From Bartonella phoceensis (lineage in GTDB: Bacteria > Pseudomonadota > Alphaproteobacteria > Rhizobiales > Rhizobiaceae), in contig NZ_CADEAD010000002.1 of the NCBI RefSeq assembly GCF_902825145.1, forward strand, positions 310,001 to 374,000: 64,000 nucleotides of DNA, written 5' to 3'. The notes beneath the pieces are model-generated. The model searched no databases. It was not told the DNA's origin and saw nothing but the letters and a program-made list of their open reading frames with translations. The position numbers and the translations under genes were made by a program. Of the stretch, positions 51,542 through 60,610 are shown piece by piece; the stretch's first letter is position 1; every line of letters begins with the position of its first letter.

Positions 51542-52198
51542 TTTTAAAAAATCCGACATTTTTAAAAGAGGGGAAGTTGCAGCGATTCTTTTCATGAAAA
51601 GGCAGAGAAGATTTAGAGAATTTATATGGTTATCCACAACCTTTGTGAATTTTTACAGAGTCTTTTTTGTCAAGCATTTTTATTTTTTTTTTTTAATCGG
51701 AAAAGATTCTTTAATTATCGGTAAATTTAGAGAAAAAAAATGAATTGAATCAATTATTTTTCTCATTCCTTATTTATGTGAGCAGATTTATAGCGGTTTT
51801 TTAGAGGCTTTTGATTTTATTTTGACCCCTTGCATTTTACCTCTGCTGTTTTGTATGGTTCTTATGGAAATTAAAAAATGTACAGGGGTCACGTCAACTC
51901 ATTATCCTGTGTTATGTTGAGTGTAAGATTCTTTGGTTTAGGTTGTTATGGGCTCTTATTTTGTATAGGTGTTCTAGCGTGTTTTTTAATTTTTTTGATC
52001 GGTATGTTTGCCATTTTAGAAGAATGGATCGTATCATGAGGGCAAGTAAATCTTATTGGTCATCTTTATTTATGGGGTTGTAATGAAACTATCCTAGGGG
52101 GGATGAGTAATCTTATTTGGGGTAGGGCGTTTTGCCGTTGCTAAGTTTATTTTTAGCTGTTTGGCAGGACAAAATTTTTATTTTTATCAGGATGAAAG
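51542..52198. other. Long dnaA upstream region
   Basis: About 660 T-rich bases with no credible gene; an 82-codon frame at 51495-51743 overlaps the terminator and lacks a ribosome site. It contains one perfect DnaA box and four GANTC sites (51584, 51705, 51747 and 51927). This is a likely control region for dnaA; origin function is possible but not shown. Confidence 0.5.
51630..51638 (+). promoter_or_regulatory. Consensus DnaA box
   Basis: TTATCCACA is a perfect match to the TTATNCACA DnaA box and lies 561 bases upstream of dnaA. I see no second consensus box in this gap. It may serve autoregulation of dnaA. Confidence 0.6.
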
Positions 52199-53770
52199 AT
52201 GGTGGATAAATTGAACTCTAAAGCTAGTTCCTGTAAAGGGGTTTTGGTGAATGTCCTATCGGCAGAGAAAATAATAAAGAGTAGGATGACGGATAGAGGT
52301 AGGGCAGTTGACGGAAATGCTTCTAGAGAGCATCCTATTATTTCAGAAGAAGAAGGTGCAGCGGCTTTCGTGCGTGTGATGGCGCAATTAAAAGCGCAGG
52401 TTGGCATTGAGGCTTATACGAGTTGGTTTGGTCGTGTGAAGCTTGCTGAATATAGCCGTAATCTTGTAAAGCTTTCTGTTCCTACAGCATTTTTGCGTTC
52501 ATGGATTAATAACCACTATGGTTCTCTTTTAACCAGTTTATGGAAACAAGAGAATTCAGCAATTCTTCGCGTTGAAGTCATAGTTCGCGGTATGAAGCGT
52601 GTTTCAGGAGGTGTAGTCTGTAAAACGAGTGCAGCTCCTGTTGCGCTGGAAGAGCGAACGCCTCCATCTTTTGTTGAGAATTACACAGAGCATTCCGTAA
52701 AGAATGTTCCAGCGGGTGTTTTTGGTTCACCGCTTGATTCTCGCTATACTTTTGAAAGTTTTGTGGAAGGTTCTTCTAACCGTGTTGCTTTAGCCGCTGC
52801 ACGTTCGATTGCAGAAGGACATAAAAGTGCTTTAAGATTTAATCCTCTTTTTATTCATGCATCTGTCGGTTTAGGGAAAACGCATTTGCTTCAAGCTATT
52901 GCAGCTGCAGCTTTGAAGCGTCTAACACCTGCGCGGGTTATTTACTTGACCGCTGAATATTTTATGTGGCGTTTTGCAACAGCTATTCGTGATAACGATG
53001 CTCTTTCTTTTAAAGAGCAGCTTCGTGATATTGATATCCTCATTATTGATGATATGCAATTTTTGCAGGGAAAATCGATACAGCACGAATTTTGTCATTT
53101 GCTTAATATGTTGCTTGATAGTGCAAAACAAGTTGTTGTGGCTGCCGATCGTCCACCAGCAGAATTAGAATCGCTTGATCTTCGTGTTCGGTCTCGTCTT
53201 CAGGGAGGCGTAGCCCTTGAAATTGAAGCGCCAGATTATGAGATGCGTTTGAAAATGCTACATCAGCGGTTAAAGGTGGCACAACAAGATGATAATATGG
53301 TCTCGATTTCTAATGATATTTTAGAGTATATTGCGAGAATAGTTTTAGGGTCAGGACGTGATATTGAAGGAGCATTTAATCAGTTATTGTTCCGTCAGTC
53401 TTTCGAGTCTGATTTATCATTAGAACGGGTTGATGAGTTATTAGGTCACTTGACACGTTCTGGTGAACCTAAACGGATCCGGATCGAAGAAATTCAGCGT
53501 ACAGTTGCGCGTCATTATAATGTTTCTAAACAGGATTTGTTATCTAATCGTCGGACACGTACAGTTGTGAAACCGCGACAAGTTGCAATGTATTTAGCAA
53601 AAATGTTGACACCTCGCTCACTGCCAGAAATTGGACGCCGTTTTGGAGGGCGTGATCATACGACAGTGTTACATGCTGTCCGTAAAATTGAAGATTTGGT
53701 TTGTGGTGATCAGACATTGGCCAAAGAGCTTGAATTGCTTAAGCGTTTGATTGGAGAGCAGGCTGCGTAG
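52199..53770 (+). CDS. dnaA: Chromosomal replication initiator DnaA
   Basis: DnaA binds DnaA boxes and opens the origin. The 523-residue protein has an N-terminal extension of about 50 residues, domain I at about 55-130, a linker to 180, and the AAA+ domain with Walker A SVGLGKTH at 222-229 and Walker [11 protein letters not shown] near 280. The C-terminal DNA-binding domain contains the signature [16 protein letters not shown] near 480-495. AGGATG lies just before ATG 52199; in-frame ATGs inside the extension are possible alternatives. It is followed 187 bases later by dnaN. Confidence 0.97.
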   Translation: MVDKLNSKASSCKGVLVNVLSAEKIIKSRMTDRGRAVDGNASREHPIISEEEGAAAFVRVMAQLKAQVGIEAYTSWFGRVKLAEYSRNLVKLSVPTAFLRSWINNHYGSLLTSLWKQENSAILRVEVIVRGMKRVSGGVVCKTSAAPVALEERTPPSFVENYTEHSVKNVPAGVFGSPLDSRYTFESFVEGSSNRVALAAARSIAEGHKSALRFNPLFIHASVGLGKTHLLQAIAAAALKRLTPARVIYLTAEYFMWRFATAIRDNDALSFKEQLRDIDILIIDDMQFLQGKSIQHEFCHLLNMLLDSAKQVVVAADRPPAELESLDLRVRSRLQGGVALEIEAPDYEMRLKMLHQRLKVAQQDDNMVSISNDILEYIARIVLGSGRDIEGAFNQLLFRQSFESDLSLERVDELLGHLTRSGEPKRIRIEEIQRTVARHYNVSKQDLLSNRRTRTVVKPRQVAMYLAKMLTPRSLPEIGRRFGGRDHTTVLHAVRKIEDLVCGDQTLAKELELLKRLIGEQAA

Positions 53771-53957
53771 TGTTTATAGTTTGGCCTCTTTTGAGGAAAT
53801 CTCGAGAGTATTTCATGAAGACAGCTATTTTTTCTTATAAAGGATTCACTTGCCATTTTAAAAGGGGTTGAATAGAATTTTGCAGATGATTCTTAAGAGG
53901 ATCAGTTATGTTTCTAAAGAGTTTCTGTAGTTTTTGGTAAATTATAACGGAGATTTT

Positions 53958-55079
53958 ATGCGTATTACAGTTGATCGCAGTCAATTTCTCAAGTCTCTTG
54001 GTCGCGTTCACCGTGTTGTGGAACGTCGTAATACTGTTCCTATTTTGTCAAATGTGCTGATTGATGCAGAGAATGGGAGTATGCAATTAAAGGCAACAGA
54101 TCTTGATTTAGAGATTACAGAATCTTTTGTAGTCAATGTTGAACAAGCAGGGGCAATAACTGTTCCAGCACATTTGTTGTATGACATAGTTCGGAAACTT
54201 CCTGATGGCAGCGAGATTATGTTGTCAGTTGGTGAGAAACAAGCAAATAGGATGTCCGTTGTTTCGGGTTATGCACATTTTCAGCTTCAGTGCCTTCCGA
54301 AGATAGATTTTCCAGAGTCGCTTCCGGGTCAGTTTGGTTATCGTTTTTCCCTATCGGCATCAAAGTTGAAACGTTTACTTGATTGTACGCAATTTGCTAT
54401 TTCTACTGAAGAAACCCGTTATTATCTTAATGGTATTTATTTTCATGTTATTAATGATGGTATTTTAAAGCTGCGTTTAGTTGCTACTGATGGTCATCGT
54501 TTGGCACAAGTTGACATGGAGGCTCCTTCAGGTTCTGATAATATGCCAGGTGTCATTATTCCTCGTAAAGCTATAGGAGAATTACAAAAACTTCTTTCAG
54601 AAGAGATTGATGGTGATGTGTGCGTAGAGCTCTCAGAGACAAAGATTCGTTTTTCTGTAGGTTCAGTAGTTTTTACATCAAAATTGATTGATGGGACATT
54701 TCCAGATTATCAACGTGTTATCCCTCTAGGGAATAATAAAAAATTAATCGTCAATAGGCAGGACTTTTCTTCTGCGGTTGATCGTGTTTCGACAATTTCA
54801 AGTGATCGTGGGCGTGCAGTAAAGTTAACGATTGAACATGAGCAATTAAGGCTTGTTGTTAATAATCCTGATTCAGGAAGTGCAGAAGATCAGTTAGTAG
54901 CAACTTACGCATTTGATCCGCTTGAGATAGGGTTTAATTCGCGTTATCTTTTAGATATTGCTGGGCAACTTTCAAGCGATGAGATGATTTTTATGTTGGC
55001 AGATGCTGTAGCGCCGGCTTTGATTCGTGATAATGATAATGCGGATGTGCTTTACGTGCTTATGCCTATACGCGTTTAG
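53958..55079 (+). CDS. dnaN: DNA polymerase III beta clamp
   Basis: DnaN is the sliding clamp of the replicase. From ATG 53958 (GGAG upstream) the protein has 373 residues, the usual length, with the N terminus MRITVDRSQFLKSLGRVHRVVERRNTVPILSNVL and three clamp domains of about 120 residues. The end YVLMPIRV is the family's C-terminal peptide. An earlier in-frame start at 53934 adds eight residues without support. It is followed 11 bases later by recF. Confidence 0.98.
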   Translation: MRITVDRSQFLKSLGRVHRVVERRNTVPILSNVLIDAENGSMQLKATDLDLEITESFVVNVEQAGAITVPAHLLYDIVRKLPDGSEIMLSVGEKQANRMSVVSGYAHFQLQCLPKIDFPESLPGQFGYRFSLSASKLKRLLDCTQFAISTEETRYYLNGIYFHVINDGILKLRLVATDGHRLAQVDMEAPSGSDNMPGVIIPRKAIGELQKLLSEEIDGDVCVELSETKIRFSVGSVVFTSKLIDGTFPDYQRVIPLGNNKKLIVNRQDFSSAVDRVSTISSDRGRAVKLTIEHEQLRLVVNNPDSGSAEDQLVATYAFDPLEIGFNSRYLLDIAGQLSSDEMIFMLADAVAPALIRDNDNADVLYVLMPIRV

Positions 55080-55090
55080 GGACAATTATT

Positions 55091-56233
55091 TTGCAATGCA
55101 TGGCTGGTCATGTGCATAAAGTAGCAGTGAGACAGCTTAGGCTTGTGCGTTATCGCAATTATCCTTCTTTTAATATTCGTTTTTCAGGTCAGCATGTAGT
55201 TTTCATTGGTCATAATGGTGCTGGTAAGACAAACCTGTTAGAAGCGTTATCTTTTCTCTCTCCCGGTCGTGGACTACGGCGTGCGGCTTATTCTGATGTT
55301 AGCTTTGCAGATGGTATAGGTGGAGGGTTTGTTGTGTTTGCGCGTCTTCAATGTGCTCTTTATGGTGAAGTCAATATTGGTACAGCCTTGGACATTGATG
55401 AGAACAGTCGCAAAATACATATTAATGGTGTGAGCGAAACAAGTGATTATCTAACAGATTATTGCCATATAAGTGTTTTAACTCCTTCTATGGATGGACT
55501 TTTTACAGGTCCTTCTCTTGAGCGTCGTCGTTTTTTGGATCGTATGGTTTTGGCTATTGATCCTTTACATAGCCGCCGCATAACAGATTATGATAGGGTC
55601 ATGCGTGCACGTAACCGTTTGTTTTTGAATGGAAATAAAGATTGCGCTTGGTTTGATGCTTTAGAAAAGCAAATGGCAGAGCTAGCAACGGCTATTGCTG
55701 CGGCGCGTATCGATGTTATTCGGCTTTTAAATGATTTGTTTGCGCAGATGCCATCTCAGATACCTTTTCCACGGGCTTTTTTGCAAATTGATGGTTTTTT
55801 AGAAGCGGCTCTGAGTAAGATATCAGCGGTTGAGGTTGAAGAGCAATTTTGTGATCGATTGCGACATAACCGTGCAATAGACCGTGCGGCTGGTCGGACA
55901 TTAGAAGGACCACATCGCACAGAATTGCAGGTTTTTTATGCTGATAAAAATATGGCTGCTACATCGTGTTCAACGGGTGAGCAAAAGGCTTTACTGATAG
56001 GTTTAGTTTTATGTCATGCACGTTTAACAGGTATGATATCGGAGAAGGCTCCCATTCTTTTGCTTGATGAAATGGCTGCTCATCTTGATTCTCATCGACG
56101 AGCTGCTTTATTTGATATTCTTGATGAGTTAGGTGGGCAAACATTTATGACAGGAACAGATCGCCTTTTATTTGATGTCTTAAAAGGAAGAGCAGAGTTT
56201 TTTGAGATTAAGGATGGAGTTTTGTTGCAATAA
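55091..56233 (+). CDS. recF: DNA replication and repair protein RecF
   Basis: RecF is an SMC/ABC-like ATPase that helps RecO and RecR load RecA at gaps. The 380-residue protein has Walker A GHNGAGKTN near 39-47, the signature-like STGEQKALLIGLVL near 298 and Walker B PILLLDEMAAHLD near 323. The TTG at 55091 has AGGGA eight bases upstream; the ATG at 55100 gives a three-residue shorter protein but is too far from that site. The order dnaA-dnaN-recF is the classic one. Confidence 0.94.
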   Translation: MQCMAGHVHKVAVRQLRLVRYRNYPSFNIRFSGQHVVFIGHNGAGKTNLLEALSFLSPGRGLRRAAYSDVSFADGIGGGFVVFARLQCALYGEVNIGTALDIDENSRKIHINGVSETSDYLTDYCHISVLTPSMDGLFTGPSLERRRFLDRMVLAIDPLHSRRITDYDRVMRARNRLFLNGNKDCAWFDALEKQMAELATAIAAARIDVIRLLNDLFAQMPSQIPFPRAFLQIDGFLEAALSKISAVEVEEQFCDRLRHNRAIDRAAGRTLEGPHRTELQVFYADKNMAATSCSTGEQKALLIGLVLCHARLTGMISEKAPILLLDEMAAHLDSHRRAALFDILDELGGQTFMTGTDRLLFDVLKGRAEFFEIKDGVLLQ

Positions 56234-56285
56234 GAGACATGCTAAAATTTTTTATAAAATGATCGTTGAAAAGAAGAGGCTTATT

Positions 56286-56750
56286 ATGTCTACAATTATA
56301 ACGGTTTTAAATGGTCCTAATTTAAATTTTCTCGGGAAACGTGAGCCAGAAATTTACGGATCTGAAACTCTAGAAGATATTGAAAAATTTTGCAAAGAAT
56401 GGGCAAAAAAAGCTGGTGTGATAGTGCGGTTTCATCAGAGCAATTATGAAGGGCAATTGGTAGAATGGATACAGGCGGCAATTGGGATAAGCGCTGGATT
56501 GATAATCAATCCAGCTGCTTATAGTCACACATCTGTTGCAATTCTTGATGCTTTAAAAATGTTTTCAGGGCCAAAAGTAGAAGTTCATTTATCTCATATC
56601 TATCAACGTGAAGCTTTTCGGCATCACTCTTATACGTCTGCTGGTGTGGATGCAGTTATTTCTGGTTGTGGGAGTAATGGGTATTGGTTTGCGCTTGAAT
56701 ATATTGCTAAAAGACTTAAATTTACTATAGAAAAGACAAAACTTGTATAA
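56286..56750 (+). CDS. aroQ: 3-dehydroquinate dehydratase, type II
   Basis: AroQ makes 3-dehydroshikimate in the shikimate pathway. The 154-residue protein, from ATG 56286 with GAGG upstream, has the type II N terminus ITVLNGPNLNFLGKREPEIYG with the catalytic Tyr, then HQSNYEGQLVEWIQ, INPAAYSHTSVAI and the VEVHLSHIYQREAFRHHSY block with the catalytic His region. Longer in-frame starts overlap recF and are rejected. Its pathway partner aroA is in this window at 30 kb. Confidence 0.95.
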   Translation: MSTIITVLNGPNLNFLGKREPEIYGSETLEDIEKFCKEWAKKAGVIVRFHQSNYEGQLVEWIQAAIGISAGLIINPAAYSHTSVAILDALKMFSGPKVEVHLSHIYQREAFRHHSYTSAGVDAVISGCGSNGYWFALEYIAKRLKFTIEKTKLV

Positions 56751-56816
56751 GAATGGTGAGTGCATTTTAATTTACTTGATAATTCTTTTTAAATAGGTAA
56801 GCATATCATTAAGGTT

Positions 56817-56836
56817 TTGTTATTTTTTGATAACAA
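56817..56836. repeat. Perfect inverted repeat in the cyoA upstream region
   Basis: TTGTTAT (56817-56823) and ATAACAA (56830-56836) flank a 6-base spacer. It lies 30 bases before the cyoA start and 8 bases after a possible -10 (TATCAT, 56804-56809). It could be an operator for the cyo operon; no regulator can be named. Confidence 0.45.
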
Positions 56837-56865
56837 CTTCCGATATATATGATAGGGCAGGTGAA

Positions 56866-57837
56866 ATGATAAACTTTGTTAAACAAATAAAGATGCCCGT
56901 ACTTTTAGGAGTAGCATTGCTTTTGTCGAGTTGTAAAGTAGATGTTCTTCAACCGGCGGGTTATGTAGCACGTCAACAGCTCATGTTAATTGTTATTTGT
57001 GTAGCTGTTATGCTTTGCGTTGTGATCCCAGTAATGGTGAGTGTGGTATTTTTGGCCATTAAATATCGTGCATCGAACACGACGGAAGAGTATTTACCTG
57101 ATTGGGGGCACTCAAATAAAATTGAAGCATTTATGTGGGGTATTCCAATAATTATTGTGTTGATTTTAGGTTCATTGGCAGCCTATTATACCTATGAACT
57201 TGAGCCAGAAAATCCACTTCCAGTAGAAGTCGTTGGTGAAGGGAAGCCATTGCAAGTGGATGTTGTGGCTCTTAAGTGGAAATGGCTCTTTATGTTTCCT
57301 GAATATGGTGTTGCATCTATCAATGAAATTTACGCGCCTGCAGGCCGTCAGGTTTTGTTACAATTAACATCACATAGTTCTATTAATGCTTTTTGGGTAC
57401 CAAAACTCGGCACGGTTCTTTATGCTATGCCACAGATGAATTCTAAGTTGCATTTGTTAGCTGATAAGCAAGGGATCTTCAACGGGGCTTCGGCAAATTA
57501 CAGTGGTGATGGTTTTTCAGGGATGCGGTTTAAGTGGCATTCTGTATCTTCGCAGGATTTTGATGATTGGATTGCTAAAGCACGTGCTAATGGCAAAATC
57601 CTTGATCGTACATCTTATCGTCAACTTTCCATTGCGCCTCGTATGGGTGATATTCCTGCAAAGGAAAAGGATGCTGAAGTGCGTTATTTTGCACCCATTG
57701 AGGATCGGCTTTATTACCGGATTGTTAATCGATGTGTTGATGAAAATACGGTATGTAATGAAGATTTAATGAAGCGTGCTGCGGCTCAGACGCTTTGGGG
57801 TGCACTTTGTTCTGTTTTTGATCCTGATGTTATTTAG
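56866..57837 (+). CDS. cyoA: Cytochrome bo3 ubiquinol oxidase subunit II
   Basis: CyoA is the lipoprotein subunit II of the bo3-type quinol oxidase. From ATG 56866 (323 residues) it has a lipoprotein signal ending LLLSSC, two membrane segments to about residue 115, and a periplasmic cupredoxin domain containing VDVVALKWKWLFMFPEYGVASINE and SHSSINAFWVPKLGTVLYAMPQM. The CuA ligands of cytochrome c oxidases are absent, as expected for a quinol oxidase. The TTG at 56827 extends it without support. It heads cyoABCD. Confidence 0.94.
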   Translation: MINFVKQIKMPVLLGVALLLSSCKVDVLQPAGYVARQQLMLIVICVAVMLCVVIPVMVSVVFLAIKYRASNTTEEYLPDWGHSNKIEAFMWGIPIIIVLILGSLAAYYTYELEPENPLPVEVVGEGKPLQVDVVALKWKWLFMFPEYGVASINEIYAPAGRQVLLQLTSHSSINAFWVPKLGTVLYAMPQMNSKLHLLADKQGIFNGASANYSGDGFSGMRFKWHSVSSQDFDDWIAKARANGKILDRTSYRQLSIAPRMGDIPAKEKDAEVRYFAPIEDRLYYRIVNRCVDENTVCNEDLMKRAAAQTLWGALCSVFDPDVI

Positions 57838-57870
57838 AATGTTGCTAATATTATTAGAGTATCGATCAAG

Positions 57871-57898
57871 AAAGAGCCTTTTTAAAATAAGGCTCTTT
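57871..57898 (+). terminator. Hairpin between cyoA and cyoB (possible attenuating terminator)
   Basis: AAAGAGCCTT (57871-57880) and AAGGCTCTTT (57889-57898) form a perfect 10-bp stem with an 8-base loop. Only three T residues follow, so it is a weak terminator or an mRNA-stabilising hairpin inside the operon. It lies 33 bases after the cyoA stop and 31 before cyoB. Confidence 0.55.
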
Positions 57899-57929
57899 AA
57901 AGTGAAGTTTATTTGATACGGGTTAAGAA

Positions 57930-59948
57930 ATGTTTGGAAGACTTACAGATCCTACTGCTGGTGCTTTTCATGCACTAGCACATGAACCGATTGTATTATA
58001 CACATGTATTGCGATTGTTGTGGGTGGTTTAGTTGCTGTTATTGCTTTGACAGTACTTGGTTGGTGGGGAGTTCTATGGCGAAATTGGATTACAACAGTC
58101 GACCATAAACGCATTGGTATTATGTATATCGTGCTTGGTATTATTATGCTCGTTCGCGGTTTTGCGGATGCAATTATGATGCGGACGCATCAAGCTTTTG
58201 CTCTTGGGAGTGAGACAGCAGGTTATCTACCTCCTGAGCATTTTGATCAGATTTTTTCAGCACATGGCACTATTATGATTTTCTTCATGGCTACGCCGAT
58301 TTTATTTGGTTTGTTCAATTATCTTATACCACTTCAGATTGGTGCCCGTGATGTTGCTTTTCCCTTCGCAAATAATTTGGGTTTTTGGATTACAGTTGCG
58401 GCAGCGGTGTTGATTAACATATCACTCGGTGTTGGGAATTTTGGTCGTGGTGGTTGGTTGATGTACCCACCTTTCACAGAGTTGCAAGATAGTCCAGATA
58501 CAGGGGTAGATTATTATTTATGGTCACTTCAGCTTTCTGGTATTGCGACAACAATGGGGTCAATCAATTTTGTCGCAACCATTATTAAGATGCGTGCTCC
58601 TGGGATGACAATGATGAAAATGCCTGTCTTTTGCTGGAGCGCCTTTGTTAGCAATGTTCTTATTTTAGTTATTTATCCGGTCTTAGCTGTAGCATTTGCG
58701 CTCTTGGCATGTGATCGTTATTTAGGAATGAATTTTTTTACCAATGTTGGTGGTGGAAATCCGATGGTATGGGTTAACTATGTTTGGGTTTTTGGCCATC
58801 CTGAAGTGTATGTTTTGGTTGTTCCTGCTTTTGGAATTGTTTCTGAAGTTGTTTCAACTTTTTCTTCAAAGCGCCTATTTGGTTATACTTCAATGGTATG
58901 GGCAATGTTGGTTATTTTGATTCTTTCCCTTCTTGTTTGGGGACACCATTTCTTTACGATGGGTGGGGGTGAAGCTGTGAACACCTTCTTTAGTATTGCT
59001 ACGATGATTATTTCGGTTCCAACAGGTGTGAAAGTCTTTAATTGGTTGCTGACTATGTATAAGGGGCGAATTCGCTTTGAGCCTCCAATGCTTTGGTGCA
59101 TGGGGATGATCTTTACGTTCGTTGGTGGTGGATTAACGGGTGTTTTGTTGTCTATAGTGCCTGCTGATTGGCAGTTTCATAACTCGCTCTTTTTGATAGC
59201 GCATTTCCATCATACAATTATTGGAGGTGTCGTTTTTGCTTATTTAGCTGGGCTTGCTTTTTGGTTTCCAAAAGTTTTTGGTTATAAACCGAATCGGATG
59301 CTAGGTATTGCATCTTTCTGGTGTTGGTTTATTGGTTTTTATCTTGCTTTTTTCCCAGTTTATGCTCTTGGGCTCATGGGTGCGACGCGCCGTCTTCAAC
59401 ATTATATGGAGCCTAGTTGGCAGCCATTGTTTATAATTGCTGCAGTAGGTGCTTTTATTATCTTGCTTGGTATCCTTTGTTTTGTAGTCCAAGTTGTTTT
59501 GGCAATTTGGTATGGTATTAAGCATAAGGGACGCTTACCGGTAACCGTAAATGATTCTTGGGGTGATGCACGGACACTTGAATGGTCTATCTCTTCTCCG
59601 CCTCCTGCTTACAATTTTGCGATACTTCCAAATGTACAGTCTGATGATGCTTATTGGAATATGAAGAAGAATGGTTATCAGCGTCCAACAAGTGGTTTTT
59701 CAAAAATTCATATGCCGTCAAATACATCGGCTGGAATTGTTGCGGGATTCTTTTCGTTAGTTGTTGGTTTTGCGCTTGTTTGGCATATATGGTGGCTTGT
59801 TGCGATTGGAATGATCGGCTTTGTTGCAACGATTGTGTGTCATTCGTTAAAAGGTGATCACCATGGTTACTACATTTCAGCTGAAGAAGTGCAAAAGACA
59901 GAAGATGCTTTTACAGCTGTTCTTAAAAAACAAGGAGCAACCGTATGA
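57930..59948 (+). CDS. cyoB: Cytochrome bo3 ubiquinol oxidase subunit I
   Basis: CyoB carries haem b, haem o3 and CuB and pumps protons. The 672-residue protein has about 15 membrane segments. Haem-copper ligands are visible: FSAHGTIMIFF near 110, VFGHPEVYVLVVPAFG near 288 (His-Tyr cross-link pair), the CuB pair in VWGHHFFTMG near 337, and LIAHFHHTIIGGVVFAY near 425. The length agrees with the E. coli 663-residue enzyme. It overlaps cyoC by four bases. Confidence 0.97.
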   Translation: MFGRLTDPTAGAFHALAHEPIVLYTCIAIVVGGLVAVIALTVLGWWGVLWRNWITTVDHKRIGIMYIVLGIIMLVRGFADAIMMRTHQAFALGSETAGYLPPEHFDQIFSAHGTIMIFFMATPILFGLFNYLIPLQIGARDVAFPFANNLGFWITVAAAVLINISLGVGNFGRGGWLMYPPFTELQDSPDTGVDYYLWSLQLSGIATTMGSINFVATIIKMRAPGMTMMKMPVFCWSAFVSNVLILVIYPVLAVAFALLACDRYLGMNFFTNVGGGNPMVWVNYVWVFGHPEVYVLVVPAFGIVSEVVSTFSSKRLFGYTSMVWAMLVILILSLLVWGHHFFTMGGGEAVNTFFSIATMIISVPTGVKVFNWLLTMYKGRIRFEPPMLWCMGMIFTFVGGGLTGVLLSIVPADWQFHNSLFLIAHFHHTIIGGVVFAYLAGLAFWFPKVFGYKPNRMLGIASFWCWFIGFYLAFFPVYALGLMGATRRLQHYMEPSWQPLFIIAAVGAFIILLGILCFVVQVVLAIWYGIKHKGRLPVTVNDSWGDARTLEWSISSPPPAYNFAILPNVQSDDAYWNMKKNGYQRPTSGFSKIHMPSNTSAGIVAGFFSLVVGFALVWHIWWLVAIGMIGFVATIVCHSLKGDHHGYYISAEEVQKTEDAFTAVLKKQGATV

Positions 59949-60610
59949 GTACGATAACAATGAATAATACTCACCTTGATGAGCATCATCATGACAATAG
60001 CTCGACAATGGTATTTGGTTTTTGGGTCTATATTCTTTCGGATTTAATACTGTTCTCAACACTGTTCTCAGCTTTTGCCGTTTTTTCTGCTTCTTATGGT
60101 GGAGGAAAAGCGGGTAACGAATTTATTGATTTAAAATTTGTTTTGGTTGAGACCGCTATTTTATTGCTCTCATCAATTACTTATGGATTTGTAATGGTAC
60201 AAGCGCATAAAGGTAAGCTTAGTGGCGTCCGTTTATGGATGGCTATCACATTTGTGCTTGGATGCTGCTTTGTTGGAATGGAAATTTATGAATTTCATGA
60301 ACTTTTGAGTGAGGTGTACTATTACGATCCTGGTGCTTATGCTGGTATTGATCCTGCAACGGGTTTACAGCTTTTTGGACGAGAAGTCTTATCCGCTTAT
60401 TGGTCAGCATTCTTTGCTTTGGTTGGCACCCATGGTCTTCATGTGAGTACCGGTCTTCTCTGGATGGTGGTGATGTTTTTTCATCTTCGCCGTCATGGTT
60501 TAGATCAAGATAATAAAACACGTTTGGCGTGCCTTTCAATTTTCTGGCATTTACTTGATATTGTGTGGGTTGGTGTTTTCACCATGGTTTATTTATTAGG
60601 AGCACTGTAA
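59945..60610 (+). CDS. cyoC: Cytochrome bo3 ubiquinol oxidase subunit III
   Basis: The 221-residue protein has five membrane segments, normal for CyoC. Family features include FGFWVYILSDLILFSTLFSAFAVF near 24 and THGLHVSTGLLWM near 164. The His-rich N-terminal stretch (DEHHHDNSS) is a small local feature. Its stop overlaps the cyoD start by one base (TAATG). Confidence 0.95.
   Translation: MSTITMNNTHLDEHHHDNSSTMVFGFWVYILSDLILFSTLFSAFAVFSASYGGGKAGNEFIDLKFVLVETAILLLSSITYGFVMVQAHKGKLSGVRLWMAITFVLGCCFVGMEIYEFHELLSEVYYYDPGAYAGIDPATGLQLFGREVLSAYWSAFFALVGTHGLHVSTGLLWMVVMFFHLRRHGLDQDNKTRLACLSIFWHLLDIVWVGVFTMVYLLGAL

Noticed and set aside
51495..51743. 82-codon frame between rpsT and dnaA
   Set aside because: Begins inside the rpsT terminator region, runs through poly-T and has no start signal; Phe/Lys-rich translation is a by-product of T-rich DNA.
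51542..52198. Replication origin
   Set aside because: Only one consensus DnaA box was found; in Hyphomicrobiales the origin is usually near hemE rather than dnaA. Left as a control region.
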